Below, piece after piece: positions 1 through 8,193 of a stretch of DNA of 41,360 bases. This DNA is from an uncultured Bdellovibrionales bacterium. Its GTDB lineage: Bacteria > Bdellovibrionota > Bdellovibrionia > Bdellovibrionales > Bdellovibrionaceae. The stretch spans positions 1 through 41,360 of the forward strand of contig CAIYID010000052.1 in NCBI GenBank assembly GCA_903926205.1, read 5' to 3'. The first letter of the stretch is position 1; the number at the start of each line of letters is the position of its first letter. The translations under genes were made by a program, and so were the position numbers. The notes beneath the pieces were generated by a model. It was given only the letters and a program-made list of their open reading frames with translations. It made no database searches and was not told where the DNA came from.

Positions 1-14
1 CGAGAGAGCTTTGA

Positions 15-296
15 ATGAAAAAGATTTTGGCTCTACTTGTTTTCTCGATACTTCCTGCTCATTTTACGGCTTATGCGCAAAACTTGCCGGGAAATAACAA
101 AGTTGATCTCGGCGATGTCCAGATCAAGGGCGAGCTTTTGAATGATAAAAGATTGGGATTCTCTAGCCGAGAGAAAAATTATCTCACTGATCAAATCAAA
201 CTTCGAACCAATTTCAGAGATGAAATGCTCGAAGAACTTCCGCCCTATTTCAAATCGCCGGAAGTAGCTCCGGCGTCGGCGACGGCTGGTAAATAA
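15..296 (+). CDS. Small exported protein, unknown function
   Basis: A 93-residue protein beginning MKKILALLVFSILPAHFTAYA, a clear Sec signal peptide (Lys-Lys, hydrophobic core, cleavage after A-Y-A). The mature part is about 70 residues, charged and probably helical, with a G-D-V-x-I-K-G-E-L segment followed by R-E-K-N-Y-L and R-x-N-F-R. A GAGAG sequence precedes the ATG at a usable distance. It lies at the window edge and is probably the last gene of a plus-strand operon that starts outside. It converges with the adhesin-like operon on the other strand, with only 28 bp between the stops. Small exported proteins with a similar G-x-V/L-x-I-x-G motif occur beside TolQR-type gliding motors, so a link to the motor genes is possible, but this is from memory and unproven. 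Confidence 0.75.
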   Translation: MKKILALLVFSILPAHFTAYAQNLPGNNKVDLGDVQIKGELLNDKRLGFSSREKNYLTDQIKLRTNFRDEMLEELPPYFKSPEVAPASATAGK

Positions 297-324
297 GATT
301 TAGATTTAAATATCATTGCTGTAA

Positions 325-1098
325 TTATGCTGGAGGAGCGGGCGCCGGTGGTGGCGGTTGTGGTGCAGGAGCTGGCGCAGGTGCGGGAGCGGGAGCTGGC
401 GCAGGGGCTGGAGCGGGCGCAGGTGCGGGGGCTGGAGCTGGTCCTGGAGTTGCTGTCGGTCCTGGTGTTGCTGTTGGCGCTGGTGCTGGCGCCGGACAGT
501 AGCTTCCACCTCCGCACATAGGTAAGCTGCCGCAGCCTTGCGCTTGAGTATTCGAAGGCGCTGTTGCACAGGAGTTTGAACTCGGACCTGCAACTAAAAC
601 ATAATTGCTCGGAACTGGTGGACTTGCCTTAGACCAATAATTCGGCGGAGGACAACTCTCAAAACGGCAAGTATTATTTGTATTGGTATGATCTGTGATA
701 AGTCGTGGAATAAACTGCTTTGTAATATCGACAAAACAGCCATGGGAAACCGACGTGCAGCAAGGAGATGAAGTTTGAGTACATCCAGTTGCCACTGTCG
801 GATTATTAGGATCGCCATAAGTATAGTTAGCATTGGTTTCTGAAGATGGTTCAAAAGTATAATAGGTACCAGGAGTTTCATAATAACATTTTGTTGTGGA
901 GGCGCCCAGTACTGGCGGGCAACATCCTTGCAAATGCACACCCTCTAAACGTGGGCAAAAATTATCCAATGGTGTCCGAAGGTTATTTATCCAAGTTCCC
1001 CAGGGCGAGGGCGCTGGATTATACGATTTTGGAGCTGTTTGAGCACTTGCACCGAAAGAAATAATTCCAAATATTAAAATCGAAAAAAATTTTATCAT
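325..1098 (-). CDS. Cys-rich secreted protein with (Ala-Pro)n tail
   Basis: A 257-residue protein starting MIKFFSILIFGIISFGASAQ, a Sec signal peptide. The reading frame stays open further upstream, but that part is low-complexity translation from the neighbouring gene, so the ATG at 1098 is chosen. The mature protein has about 150 residues with many cysteines (C-C-P-P, C-C-T, C-F-V-D-I-T-K, C-R-F-E-S-C), which suggests disulfides, then a tail of about 50 residues made almost wholly of Ala-Pro with two T-A-T-P-G-P units, ending P-P-P-P-A-P-A-P-P-A. It is a tandem paralogue of the next gene upstream; the two are nearly identical through the Cys-rich core. Last gene of the operon that starts at 7324. 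Function unknown; a surface-exposed structural or adhesive protein is the natural guess. Confidence 0.8.
   Translation of the reverse strand: MIKFFSILIFGIISFGASAQTAPKSYNPAPSPWGTWINNLRTPLDNFCPRLEGVHLQGCCPPVLGASTTKCYYETPGTYYTFEPSSETNANYTYGDPNNPTVATGCTQTSSPCCTSVSHGCFVDITKQFIPRLITDHTNTNNTCRFESCPPPNYWSKASPPVPSNYVLVAGPSSNSCATAPSNTQAQGCGSLPMCGGGSYCPAPAPAPTATPGPTATPGPAPAPAPAPAPAPAPAPAPAPAPAPAPQPPPPAPAPPA
328..496 (-). repeat. Ala-Pro coding low-complexity tract
   Basis: Imperfect 6-12-bp repeats (GGCGCAGGTGCGGGAGCTGG-like on the plus strand) encode the Ala-Pro tail of the last gene in the operon. Such tracts change length easily by slippage or recombination. The frame has been kept open, so selection for protein coding is likely. 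Confidence 0.8.
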
Positions 1099-1110
1099 TG
1101 AGCCTCTGTC

Positions 1111-1185
1111 CTGATTTTTATCATGATAAAAAATCCTTTTCTTCGATGAAATACCAAAGCTGCTGAATAAACTTGAGATTGAACT
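1111..1185 (-). pseudogene. Relict of the 3' end of the TSP3 lipoprotein gene
   Basis: This intergenic stretch matches positions 2092-2180, the 3' part of the lipoprotein gene two places upstream. The shared pieces are CTGATTTTT-TC-TGATAAAAA, then CAAAGC, then TGATAA/CTTGAG. In translation the relict still reads F-Y-H-D-K-N-Q, as the intact gene does. It has no start and no stop in frame with function. The simplest reading is that a segment reaching from the end of the lipoprotein gene through the Cys-rich gene was duplicated in tandem, and the lipoprotein part then decayed. Confidence 0.65.
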
Positions 1186-1186
1186 A

Positions 1187-1933
1187 TTATCCTGGCGGTG
1201 CAGGAGCGGGAGGCGGAGGAGGAGGCCCGCTACTGCTTCCACTTCCACTTCCACTTCCACTGCTGCTGCTTCCACTGCTGCTACTGCTGGAACTACCGCT
1301 GCTGCTTCCACTGCTTCCACCACCGGTACTTGGGCAGCTGCCACCGCCTCCGCAAAGACCTAATCCTCCACAACCTTGAGCTTGAGTGTTTGATGGCGCG
1401 GTGGCACAAGAATTCGGATTTGGAGCACTCACTAATACATAGTCGCTCGGAACCGGTGGACTTGCCTTAGACCAATAATTGGGCGGCGGACAACTCTCAA
1501 AGCGGCAAGTATTATTTTTGTTGGTATGATCCGTGATAAGTCGAGGAATAAACTGTTTTGTGATATCAATAAAACAACCATGAGAAATTTGCTCGCAGCA
1601 GGCCGATACCGATGTCGTACAAGAAGTCATCACATCAGGATTGTTGGGATCGTTATATTGAGGATTTGCTACGGTCTCTGAAGATCGTTGATAAGTATAA
1701 TAAACCCCTGGAGTCTCGTAATAACACTTTGTCGAAACCCCCGTCACCGGCGGACAGCAACCTTGCAAATGCACACCTTCTAAACGCGGGCAAAAATTAT
1801 CCAAGGGTGTTCGAAGATTATTAGTCCAAGTTCCCCAGGGCGAGGGCGCAGGACTGTAGGGCGTTCCGACCGTTTGGGCCCAAGCACTCACTGAAATAAT
1901 TCCAAATAAAAAAAATAAAAATACTTTCGTCAC
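1187..1933 (-). CDS. Cys-rich secreted protein with (Ser-Gly)n tail
   Basis: A 248-residue protein beginning MTKVFLFFLFGIISVSAWAQ, a Sec signal peptide. The Cys-rich core (G-V-H-L-Q-G-C-C-P-P, F-I-D-I-T-K-Q-F-I-P-R-L, C-R-F-E-S-C-P-P-P-N-Y-W) is almost the same as in the downstream paralogue. The tail differs: about 40 residues of Ser and Gly, then P-P-P-P-P-P-A-P-A-P-P-G, so only the last dozen residues match the paralogue again. Its ATG overlaps the stop of the preceding lipoprotein gene by 4 bp (ATGA), so the two are translationally coupled. The role is unknown. The flexible hydrophilic tail after a disulfide-rich module suggests a cell-surface or wall-spanning position. Confidence 0.8.
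   Translation of the reverse strand: MTKVFLFFLFGIISVSAWAQTVGTPYSPAPSPWGTWTNNLRTPLDNFCPRLEGVHLQGCCPPVTGVSTKCYYETPGVYYTYQRSSETVANPQYNDPNNPDVMTSCTTSVSACCEQISHGCFIDITKQFIPRLITDHTNKNNTCRFESCPPPNYWSKASPPVPSDYVLVSAPNPNSCATAPSNTQAQGCGGLGLCGGGGSCPSTGGGSSGSSSGSSSSSSSGSSSSGSGSGSGSSSGPPPPPPAPAPPG
1233..1320 (-). repeat. Ser-Gly coding repeat tract
   Basis: Runs of TTCCAC (four consecutive copies near 1240-1262) and TGCTGC/TTCCACTGCTGC units encode the Ser-Gly tail of the second paralogue. Perfect short units make this a likely site of length variation between strains. Confidence 0.75.
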
Positions 1934-2886
1934 TGAGCCACCGTTCCGGCTTCTTTGAAATCAGTTGCAAAAATCATTGGAAACTGTGAAGTACCGAAAT
2001 CAAGTTTATAATAGGAATAAAGAAAAATATAGGGAGCGCCCACATTAGGACCAGGATTGGGCTTTAGTCGAAGAGTCACTAAAACAATGTTCTGATTTTT
2101 GTCGTGATAAAAATTCATTTGCGATGCCGAAGGAACAAAGCCCACCGGTGCCTGATAAGCTTGAGTCTGAAATAACGGCATTTGCGAAATATTCATTTGC
2201 CAGTTTTCTTGACAACTAGAACCCACAGCAGCTGATACTTTTTTTACCTCTGACTGAATTAAATATTGCGACGGATAGCCGGCCTCTACATAAACAGGAT
2301 TCGTATTATGAGCAATCTCTTGAAAGTTTAAAACTCCATCATTATCAGGATCAGACAACGCATCGACAATCGCAGGATTGGTTCCTTTTAATAGTTCAAT
2401 AAGATCAGGAATCCCATCGCCATCAGAGTCCACTCCAAATTCACTCTGATTAGCGCTCGCTAATTGAAGCGATTTCACATCACACTCCGTCAAGCCAAAA
2501 GGATTAACCACGGTGTTGGAACAATTCAGAGGAAGATATTGTTGGCAATCCGAGCTGCCAGACAAATTATAGCAAATCACATCCAATAAGCCCTTGCTAT
2601 GACGATCCTTGGAATCAAACCCATATTGCAATTTTTCGATATCGGATAATCCGCTGGAGTTGGAGTCAATAAATACACTATTTTTTCGATTAACCACATT
2701 CAAGTTCACTGTGTAAAAGGAATCCACCGTGTAATTGGGATAAAAAGAGTCTAAACAAAAATTCATCTTTGAGGACGCCACCACCGTTTTCACTTGTTGC
2801 ATCAATGGCACATCAGAACAATTCTGAAAAAACAGAATCAACGAAAAACTTATTAATGAAAGAACAATCACAGAGAGTTTCTTCAT
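1930..2886 (-). CDS. Putative lipoprotein with TSP3-like calcium repeats
   Basis: A 318-residue protein. The N-terminus is a lipoprotein-type signal ending L-F-F-Q-N-C-S, Cys23 being the probable lipidated residue although the lipobox is not canonical. Around residues 145-205 it has D-S-D-G-D-G-I-P-D-L-I-E and D-P-D-N-D-G-V-L-N-F-Q-E, thrombospondin-type-3 calcium-binding motifs. A degenerate copy (D-S-N-S-S-G-L-S-D-I-E-K) lies earlier. The C-terminal region shares H-D-K-N-Q-N-I-V-L-V-T-L-R with the 778-residue protein. It is a shortened paralogue of the two larger proteins upstream and lacks their vWA domain. It overlaps both neighbours by 4 bp. Probable role: surface lipoprotein of the same complex. 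Confidence 0.8.
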   Translation of the reverse strand: MKKLSVIVLSLISFSLILFFQNCSDVPLMQQVKTVVASSKMNFCLDSFYPNYTVDSFYTVNLNVVNRKNSVFIDSNSSGLSDIEKLQYGFDSKDRHSKGLLDVICYNLSGSSDCQQYLPLNCSNTVVNPFGLTECDVKSLQLASANQSEFGVDSDGDGIPDLIELLKGTNPAIVDALSDPDNDGVLNFQEIAHNTNPVYVEAGYPSQYLIQSEVKKVSAAVGSSCQENWQMNISQMPLFQTQAYQAPVGFVPSASQMNFYHDKNQNIVLVTLRLKPNPGPNVGAPYIFLYSYYKLDFGTSQFPMIFATDFKEAGTVAQ

Positions 2887-4988
2887 TGAGTCACTTTACC
2901 CATTAAAATAAATTGATTCAAGTTACCCGTAAAACCATTGATTGGCTGCGGCTGCCCATTACCATCGTACACATTCACGGGAGTTAAACTGAGCGTGTTA
3001 TTTTCGATCGTTTGTTTTACATCTAAAAACATGCCATAAAATTCACTCACCGGACGCGCTGTATTTTGTGGCGTCAGTCGATAATACACAAATACTTTTT
3101 GCATAGTAATTGAACTCTGCGCATTGAGTGTAGTGGTTTGTAATCTAAAGATATCCAAGAGTTGGCCATCCAAATTTTGTGCGGGCAATGTCGCGGTGGC
3201 GGCCTTTGTGCAAAGAGGATTTTGATAATTAATATTGAATTGATTCAAATTCACAGGATCAGTTCCTGAGTCAGGAAAAAACGGATCTCGCCCCAGTTGA
3301 ATCTCCTGAGCATTGGTCGTACCATCGCCATCAGTGTCAACATTAGAATCCACGGTGGTAGGATCAGTGCCTTTTAAAATTTCCATATAATCTGGCAAAC
3401 CGTCGCCATCTGAATCAATCCCAAGATTATAATCACTGTTACTTGCCGTACATTGAGCTGCGGTTAGAGAATTGGTGCAAGGATCGACAGCTGGTTGTGG
3501 ATTTGTATGTAAATCAACGTAATTTAATGGCGTTCCGATTTTATCGAGCCCCATAATTTTAATATCGCAGTCGTTCAAACCATGCCAACCGCTGCTATCG
3601 CTATAGCCTATTTTATTGTGAATCAGCGGATTGCATTGAATTTGTGCATAAGCCGAGGCACAGGCCGTTTGCACACTCGTTATGGTCGTCGTTGGTAAAA
3701 TCCCTCCCGCCAAACGCACGCAAATACCATCAAGAATTGGCAACGCATTTGAAGCACGATTAAACTTTCCAACACTTCGAGGGTCAGTCATTGACAAGCA
3801 GCCGGCGGCCAAATTTGATTGCTTACAGAGCGTATCTTTATCTACATCCGGAAGTCCGCTAGCAGAGGAATCTATAAGTACTTGTCCTTTGCGATTAATG
3901 GCATTTAAATTGAAAAACCCAAAAGAATCAGGTTTGTAGCTGACAGATAATTTACTATTTAAAAGATCTAAAAGTGTATTGCTATTAAAACTACTACCAA
4001 TAATTTGCAGAACTCCGGTTCCGCCAGAAATTTGATTAATATAATAAGTCTGACAAGTGGCCGAATTGGTTGGATCTGGACAAACACTTTGACTGTTTTG
4101 TGAGTAAAAAACTCCGTAGATGGTTAAGCTATTGCCCGCTGTCGCCGTGGTTGTGCTAAGAAGCGCGGTGGATTGTTGAATTTCTTGAGCGTAACATTGC
4201 TGTTTCAGAACAGGATTTGTGACTGTACCACAAGCTGTTTTACCATCATCGGGCGCACCATCAGAGAGAAAGAAAATTTTATAATTTGTATTTTTAGTAC
4301 TGTAGACATTCATGTCATTCATGATTACGCCTTGAGCACAATTCAAAGCATTCACATAATTTGTACCCCTCATGATGGGCGGCTGTGTACTCGCATCGAC
4401 GGCCTGATAATAACGACCATTGGTGATATTCAAAGTACGATACCAACTCGAATTTTGCTCCGCAGATTGAACCGCTTTCAGATCATTGATAACACCGCTT
4501 GGATTAGCCACAAAACCAAGATTATTCACTTGAGTTAAATCACAATTTAAACCCGTGGCCGAACTGCCGTTATACACCACCCCACCGGCAGTATCGCTAA
4601 ACCCTATCACTGAATAAGCCGCGCTCGAGCCCTGCGCGTTCTGGGCGCTAATAAAATTTTGAATCGCCGTTAAGCGTGCTGCGGCAACATCGGAGGCCTT
4701 ACTCGCATCCCAAAAATAACAAGCGCTGCAAGAGCTGGATTTTGTGTTCCAAGCCCCAATATTTGAAGACGACATATCCACCACGAAAACAAATTTATTA
4801 TTTGCATCCAGCGGCTCGACGCGTGAGTCCGAACACATTGCCGCTTTGATATCTTGAGTGAATTGCATCGCCTGCACAGCTAAAGAACGAACCAAATGAA
4901 CATCATTCGAACAGTTTTGAAAACCAAACACCAAGAGATAAAAAAATGGAAATACTAATAAAAATCTTTTTCTTCTTAGATTTTTCAT
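2883..4988 (-). CDS. vWA and TSP3 repeat putative lipoprotein (adhesin-like)
   Basis: A 701-residue protein. The signal region ends F-G-F-Q-N-C-S-N-D, putting a possible lipidated Cys at 26. From about residue 67 there is a von Willebrand A domain: the MIDAS motif V-V-D-M-S-S-S is complete, with the Thr in R-G-T-N-Y-V-N-A-L and the Asp in F-L-S-D-G-A-P-D-D. Near residues 360-375 there is a degenerate D-S-S-A-S-G-L-P-D-V-D-K repeat, and at about 530-575 two TSP3 repeats (D-S-D-G-D-G-L-P-D-Y-M-E and D-T-D-G-D-G-T-T-N-A-Q-E). vWA domains bind ligands through a metal ion; the Myxococcus gliding adhesin CglB is also a vWA lipoprotein. The start overlaps the upstream stop by one base (TAATG). A surface adhesin role is inferred. 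Confidence 0.82.
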   Translation of the reverse strand: MKNLRRKRFLLVFPFFYLLVFGFQNCSNDVHLVRSLAVQAMQFTQDIKAAMCSDSRVEPLDANNKFVFVVDMSSSNIGAWNTKSSSCSACYFWDASKASDVAAARLTAIQNFISAQNAQGSSAAYSVIGFSDTAGGVVYNGSSATGLNCDLTQVNNLGFVANPSGVINDLKAVQSAEQNSSWYRTLNITNGRYYQAVDASTQPPIMRGTNYVNALNCAQGVIMNDMNVYSTKNTNYKIFFLSDGAPDDGKTACGTVTNPVLKQQCYAQEIQQSTALLSTTTATAGNSLTIYGVFYSQNSQSVCPDPTNSATCQTYYINQISGGTGVLQIIGSSFNSNTLLDLLNSKLSVSYKPDSFGFFNLNAINRKGQVLIDSSASGLPDVDKDTLCKQSNLAAGCLSMTDPRSVGKFNRASNALPILDGICVRLAGGILPTTTITSVQTACASAYAQIQCNPLIHNKIGYSDSSGWHGLNDCDIKIMGLDKIGTPLNYVDLHTNPQPAVDPCTNSLTAAQCTASNSDYNLGIDSDGDGLPDYMEILKGTDPTTVDSNVDTDGDGTTNAQEIQLGRDPFFPDSGTDPVNLNQFNINYQNPLCTKAATATLPAQNLDGQLLDIFRLQTTTLNAQSSITMQKVFVYYRLTPQNTARPVSEFYGMFLDVKQTIENNTLSLTPVNVYDGNGQPQPINGFTGNLNQFILMGKVTQ

Positions 4989-7324
4989 TAATTTTTTCCT
5001 TTATCAAGAACTCCGTACATTGGAGCAAATAATGACAAACTTAACTCCGCGTTCGTAATCACATTATTGATAATAATTGGACGTTTATAAATCCACCACT
5101 TCACCTGACCAGGATCACTTTCGTTGACCGTTCTGATCAAAGCTAAAATATTGTTTTGGTTCACATCAGAAATGTAAGTAATCAACTGCTGAGAATAATC
5201 TATTGGATGATGATGTGGTCGATCAGAATACATTTGTAAAACAGGAGCCTGATGGAAGGCGCTGTAATTGGTTCCCTGTGCTGATTTTACCGTTCTCCAA
5301 CTGCTCACATTTACTTGAACTACAGGGGACACTTTTAAACCAGACAAAGTCGGCAAAGCATGAAGTAAAATTTGTGTCTGACCTGAGCCCAAGTCATTCA
5401 CGCTGTATGAAATTTTAGCTTCTGCGGGAACCTGATTAATCAAAGCCATCGGATTTAAGCCGCTAGCAAAATTAATCAAGTTTGGTACTCCGTCATTATT
5501 TGAGTCCAAAATTCCGTCTGAATTGTTTGGATTAAAACCGTAAACAACCTCTAAGAAATCAGGGATTGAGTCACCATCGGAATCAAAATTATAAGGATCC
5601 GATCCAATGATTTGCTCTTCGCACTCATTGAGACCATCACCATCTGAATCCAATTGTGGATCACAACCCAATTCACTGCCATTCAATAAAAGTTGACCTA
5701 GCTCCTGACAACGAGATTGATAACTTGGATTTAAGTAAATCGAATTCAAACACACGCCGTTACTTCGTGGGTTATAAGGATCAAGTCCGGCTGCTATTTT
5801 GTCAGCATCAAAAGAACCATCTCCTGCCGAGTCCACGCTCAATGTTCCATGCTGATTCAAACGAACATTCGGATTAAATATGTAGGTGTTAGTAATACGA
5901 TAGTTAAAAGGATTTGAGTCCAGCAAAGGAAACGGAGGGTTGGTCGGTTTAGTCATGTCTTGATTCCAGTTGTATTGTCGTTGCCGTGCCGACTGATCCG
6001 CCATCAATGCGGAGATATAATTAGTTTCACCAGTTGGCGCTAACGCCGCCACTCTGGCAGGATCAAGCTGCACCATATCGACTCGTGCAAAGCCACCGCC
6101 AAAATATTCAGGTAAACTTTGAATCATGCCATAATAAATTCCAATTTGATTAATGGAATTTGCAACAGGATCTCCCCAGGAGTTTTTCATCGATTGATAG
6201 AGTAGCGTACAAGTTGGATCCGAGGCTCTTAAATTATCTAACAAACAAGTTGAAGCATTATTTGGTGGCACAAACATATTAAACACTGTTTGAAAATACT
6301 TCTGAATTGGTGATAAATATCCATCGGTCACATGGATAATTTGATACTCCGGATAGTAACTCTGATTGTTGTACATATCATTATAAATGAAAGTGTACAG
6401 TCTTTTCAAAAAGGAACCTAAGTCTGTTGTGCCCATGGTGGTGTCTTTGTACCGATAAGGAAAGGGCGTACCATTTGGATAAAGTGTTGTTCCGTCTTGA
6501 GTTAAATCCGAAATCGCTGTGGCCGCTAATTGATTGTCAGCCTGAATAGTATTCAACGCTGTTAACGTACTTTGCCAGAGCAGATTTCCACTTGCATCCA
6601 CATCGTTTAAGTTCATAAAATTCAAACCACCATTGGGCGCAGACGGATTTGGTGGCAATAAATTCTCCAACACCTGTTGATTCAAACCACCTGTCACAGG
6701 TACAATCAGCACTTTAATATTAGAGGCTGTCGAATTACCATTCTGTTTCACGATGCTAGCAATGGCATTGTAGATCATCTGAATTCGATTCGCCACGCCA
6801 CTGACGGCATAATCAGCTCCAGCGGCAGTCAAGAAGGGCGTCATAAAGTTCGAGCCCCCGCCCCAATTTCCAGTGAGCAAAGAAATATTTGTCGGATTCG
6901 TAAAGTAATTTGGATAAGAAGGAGCATTCACCGCGCGACTCGGTTGAACAACACAATCCATCCCCGAAGCCCTTTGATCTGTCGGGCTACCATTCGTTGA
7001 ATTATAGCCGCCCCCATTAGCAAAATTTGGATCATAAAGCACAAAGGGATTGGCGCTTGGCTCATTCTGATTAAGAGTACCGCCATCTATATCTTGTGCA
7101 CAGGTCCCGGAGATCATCGAGTGACTCATATCGAGCATGAAAATATAGCGACGAGGAACCACAAATTGACCTCGTGGCAATTCATAAGGATTGCCATCAA
7201 CGCCCGCTAATAAATTCACATTTGGAGCTTGTTTTAATTTAATATCATTCGAGCATTGTTGGCCAATGACCAACAAAAAAAACATCGCCGTTATCAGACT
7301 AAGGATAACTGTAGGTTTCATCAC
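4988..7324 (-). CDS. Large vWA and TSP3 repeat putative lipoprotein
   Basis: A 778-residue protein and first gene of the five-gene block. The N-terminus is hydrophobic and ends V-I-G-Q-Q-C-S-N-D, a variant of the lipobox of its two paralogues. A vWA domain begins near residue 60 with F-M-L-D-M-S-H-S-M (MIDAS D-x-S-x-S); a later strand has H-V-T-D-G. Between about 550 and 625 there are three TSP3-type repeats (D-S-D-G-D-G-L-N-E-C-E-E, D-S-D-G-D-S-I-P-D-F-L-E, D-S-N-N-D-G-V-P-N-L). The C-terminal domain has S-D-V-N-Q-N-N-I-L-A-L-I-R, matching the smaller paralogue. The sequence before the ATG is only a weak ribosome-binding site (AGGTG). It lies 299 bp after the motor operon in the same direction, so read-through is possible. 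Substrate or ligand is unknown. Confidence 0.82.
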   Translation of the reverse strand: MMKPTVILSLITAMFFLLVIGQQCSNDIKLKQAPNVNLLAGVDGNPYELPRGQFVVPRRYIFMLDMSHSMISGTCAQDIDGGTLNQNEPSANPFVLYDPNFANGGGYNSTNGSPTDQRASGMDCVVQPSRAVNAPSYPNYFTNPTNISLLTGNWGGGSNFMTPFLTAAGADYAVSGVANRIQMIYNAIASIVKQNGNSTASNIKVLIVPVTGGLNQQVLENLLPPNPSAPNGGLNFMNLNDVDASGNLLWQSTLTALNTIQADNQLAATAISDLTQDGTTLYPNGTPFPYRYKDTTMGTTDLGSFLKRLYTFIYNDMYNNQSYYPEYQIIHVTDGYLSPIQKYFQTVFNMFVPPNNASTCLLDNLRASDPTCTLLYQSMKNSWGDPVANSINQIGIYYGMIQSLPEYFGGGFARVDMVQLDPARVAALAPTGETNYISALMADQSARQRQYNWNQDMTKPTNPPFPLLDSNPFNYRITNTYIFNPNVRLNQHGTLSVDSAGDGSFDADKIAAGLDPYNPRSNGVCLNSIYLNPSYQSRCQELGQLLLNGSELGCDPQLDSDGDGLNECEEQIIGSDPYNFDSDGDSIPDFLEVVYGFNPNNSDGILDSNNDGVPNLINFASGLNPMALINQVPAEAKISYSVNDLGSGQTQILLHALPTLSGLKVSPVVQVNVSSWRTVKSAQGTNYSAFHQAPVLQMYSDRPHHHPIDYSQQLITYISDVNQNNILALIRTVNESDPGQVKWWIYKRPIIINNVITNAELSLSLFAPMYGVLDKGKN

Positions 7325-7500
7325 CTAGACTATCGTCGAAAGATTGGCAAAACTTGAGAGTTTTTTTAAAAAAAATTGGCGTACTTTTTGAATACTGTTT
7401 TATTGCCTTTGAATCTAAAAGGCTTTTTGTTTTATATGATCAAGTTATTCTTTTCGACTTAATAACGAAATTCCAAAATTGGGATATCTCAAAAAGATAA

Positions 7501-7529
7501 AAATCTCAAAATTGTAAATCTCAAAATTG
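7501..7529. repeat. Two 14-bp direct repeats in the motor/adhesin gap
   Basis: AAATCTCAAAATTG occurs twice with a 15-bp period, and the upstream CCAAAATTGGGATATCTC shares parts of it. The gap 7325-7623 is otherwise AT-rich, without a convincing gene. A weak 6-bp inverted repeat (AGAGCC/GGCTCT, near 7556-7586) could end some motor transcripts. Role of the repeats unknown; binding sites for a regulator are possible. Confidence 0.4.
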
Positions 7530-7623
7530 ACCATGATTAATTCTAATTATCAAGCAAGAGCCTAATGCGACTCAATGGCTCTATCTCAGAAAACTGTAAG
7601 TGGTTCTTGCGGTTCAAATGAGA

Positions 7624-8187
7624 TTATTTTTTCGAAGGATCGACGACAAAGTTAATGCCCGTCCAGCCCTCATTCATTAACACCCTCATGACTTTTTTAA
7701 TTTCTTCCACTGGCGTGTTCACATCGGCCTGTAAATTGATCTTGCCCTCAAATTTTGCGTCGGGACTCATCTGTTTTTTAAAGGTTTTATATTTTTGCAA
7801 CCAAGCCCGCAAACGGGGAACTTTTTCATCATTGATCTCTTCAAACTTGGTTTTTTCTTCAGTTTCAACATTGAAAATAACTTTATTTCCAACGACGGCA
7901 ATCAAAGGCAAACTAACCATAGGTTTTCCCTGAGTCGCTTTGGGCAAGGTGAGATTCTGAGAAACGAAAAAAGCATCCCCAGACGAAGAGAAATTCATCA
8001 ATAGGAAAATAACTAGCACCGAAAACATATCCACCATTGGAGCCAAATTGAGGGTGAATTTATTTTTGTGACTTCGACGAGTCTCAATCAGATGGCGTAA
8101 ATGCACCAAATCATATTCTGGATGAATGTGGTATCCAGGGACTGAAATTAATCGTGGGGCTAATCCTTTAACTTTATCACTCGACAT
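7624..8187 (-). CDS. ExbD/TolR-family motor protein (AglS/AglV-like)
   Basis: A 187-residue inner-membrane protein with one transmembrane helix. The family signature is at about residues 48-66, N-L-A-P-M-V-D-M-F-S-V-L-V-I-F-L-L; the Asp is the proton-relay residue of ExbD/TolR. A periplasmic domain of about 120 residues follows and ends in I-N-F-V-V-D-P. The cytoplasmic N-terminal part is about 46 residues, longer than in typical ExbD proteins, and rich in His and Arg (Y-H-I-H-P-E-Y). It is third in the motor operon, 6 bp after the other ExbD gene. With the TolQ-like channel it should convert the proton gradient into force across the periplasm; gliding is the likely use by analogy with Myxococcus AglRQS. 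Confidence 0.88.
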   Translation of the reverse strand: MSSDKVKGLAPRLISVPGYHIHPEYDLVHLRHLIETRRSHKNKFTLNLAPMVDMFSVLVIFLLMNFSSSGDAFFVSQNLTLPKATQGKPMVSLPLIAVVGNKVIFNVETEEKTKFEEINDEKVPRLRAWLQKYKTFKKQMSPDAKFEGKINLQADVNTPVEEIKKVMRVLMNEGWTGINFVVDPSKK

Positions 8188-8193
8188 AAAATC

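Noticed and set aside
245-593. Several long open frames on both strands through the Ala-Pro tail region
   Set aside because: They arise because the GC-rich repeat tract has few stop codons in any frame; their translations are low-complexity and only the frame that continues the Cys-rich protein has a signal peptide and sensible core.
328-1320. CRISPR-like repetition
   Set aside because: The repeats are short, in frame and coding for Ala-Pro or Ser-Gly tails; there are no regular spacers and no cas genes.
1099-1344. N-terminal extension of the last Cys-rich protein
   Set aside because: The upstream part translates the antiparallel repeat tract and the decayed gene piece out of frame; the signal peptide starts at 1098.
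7330-7357. Sigma-28-like match before the 778-residue lipoprotein gene
   Set aside because: The spacing is 12 and the start would fall at the start codon itself; probably chance.
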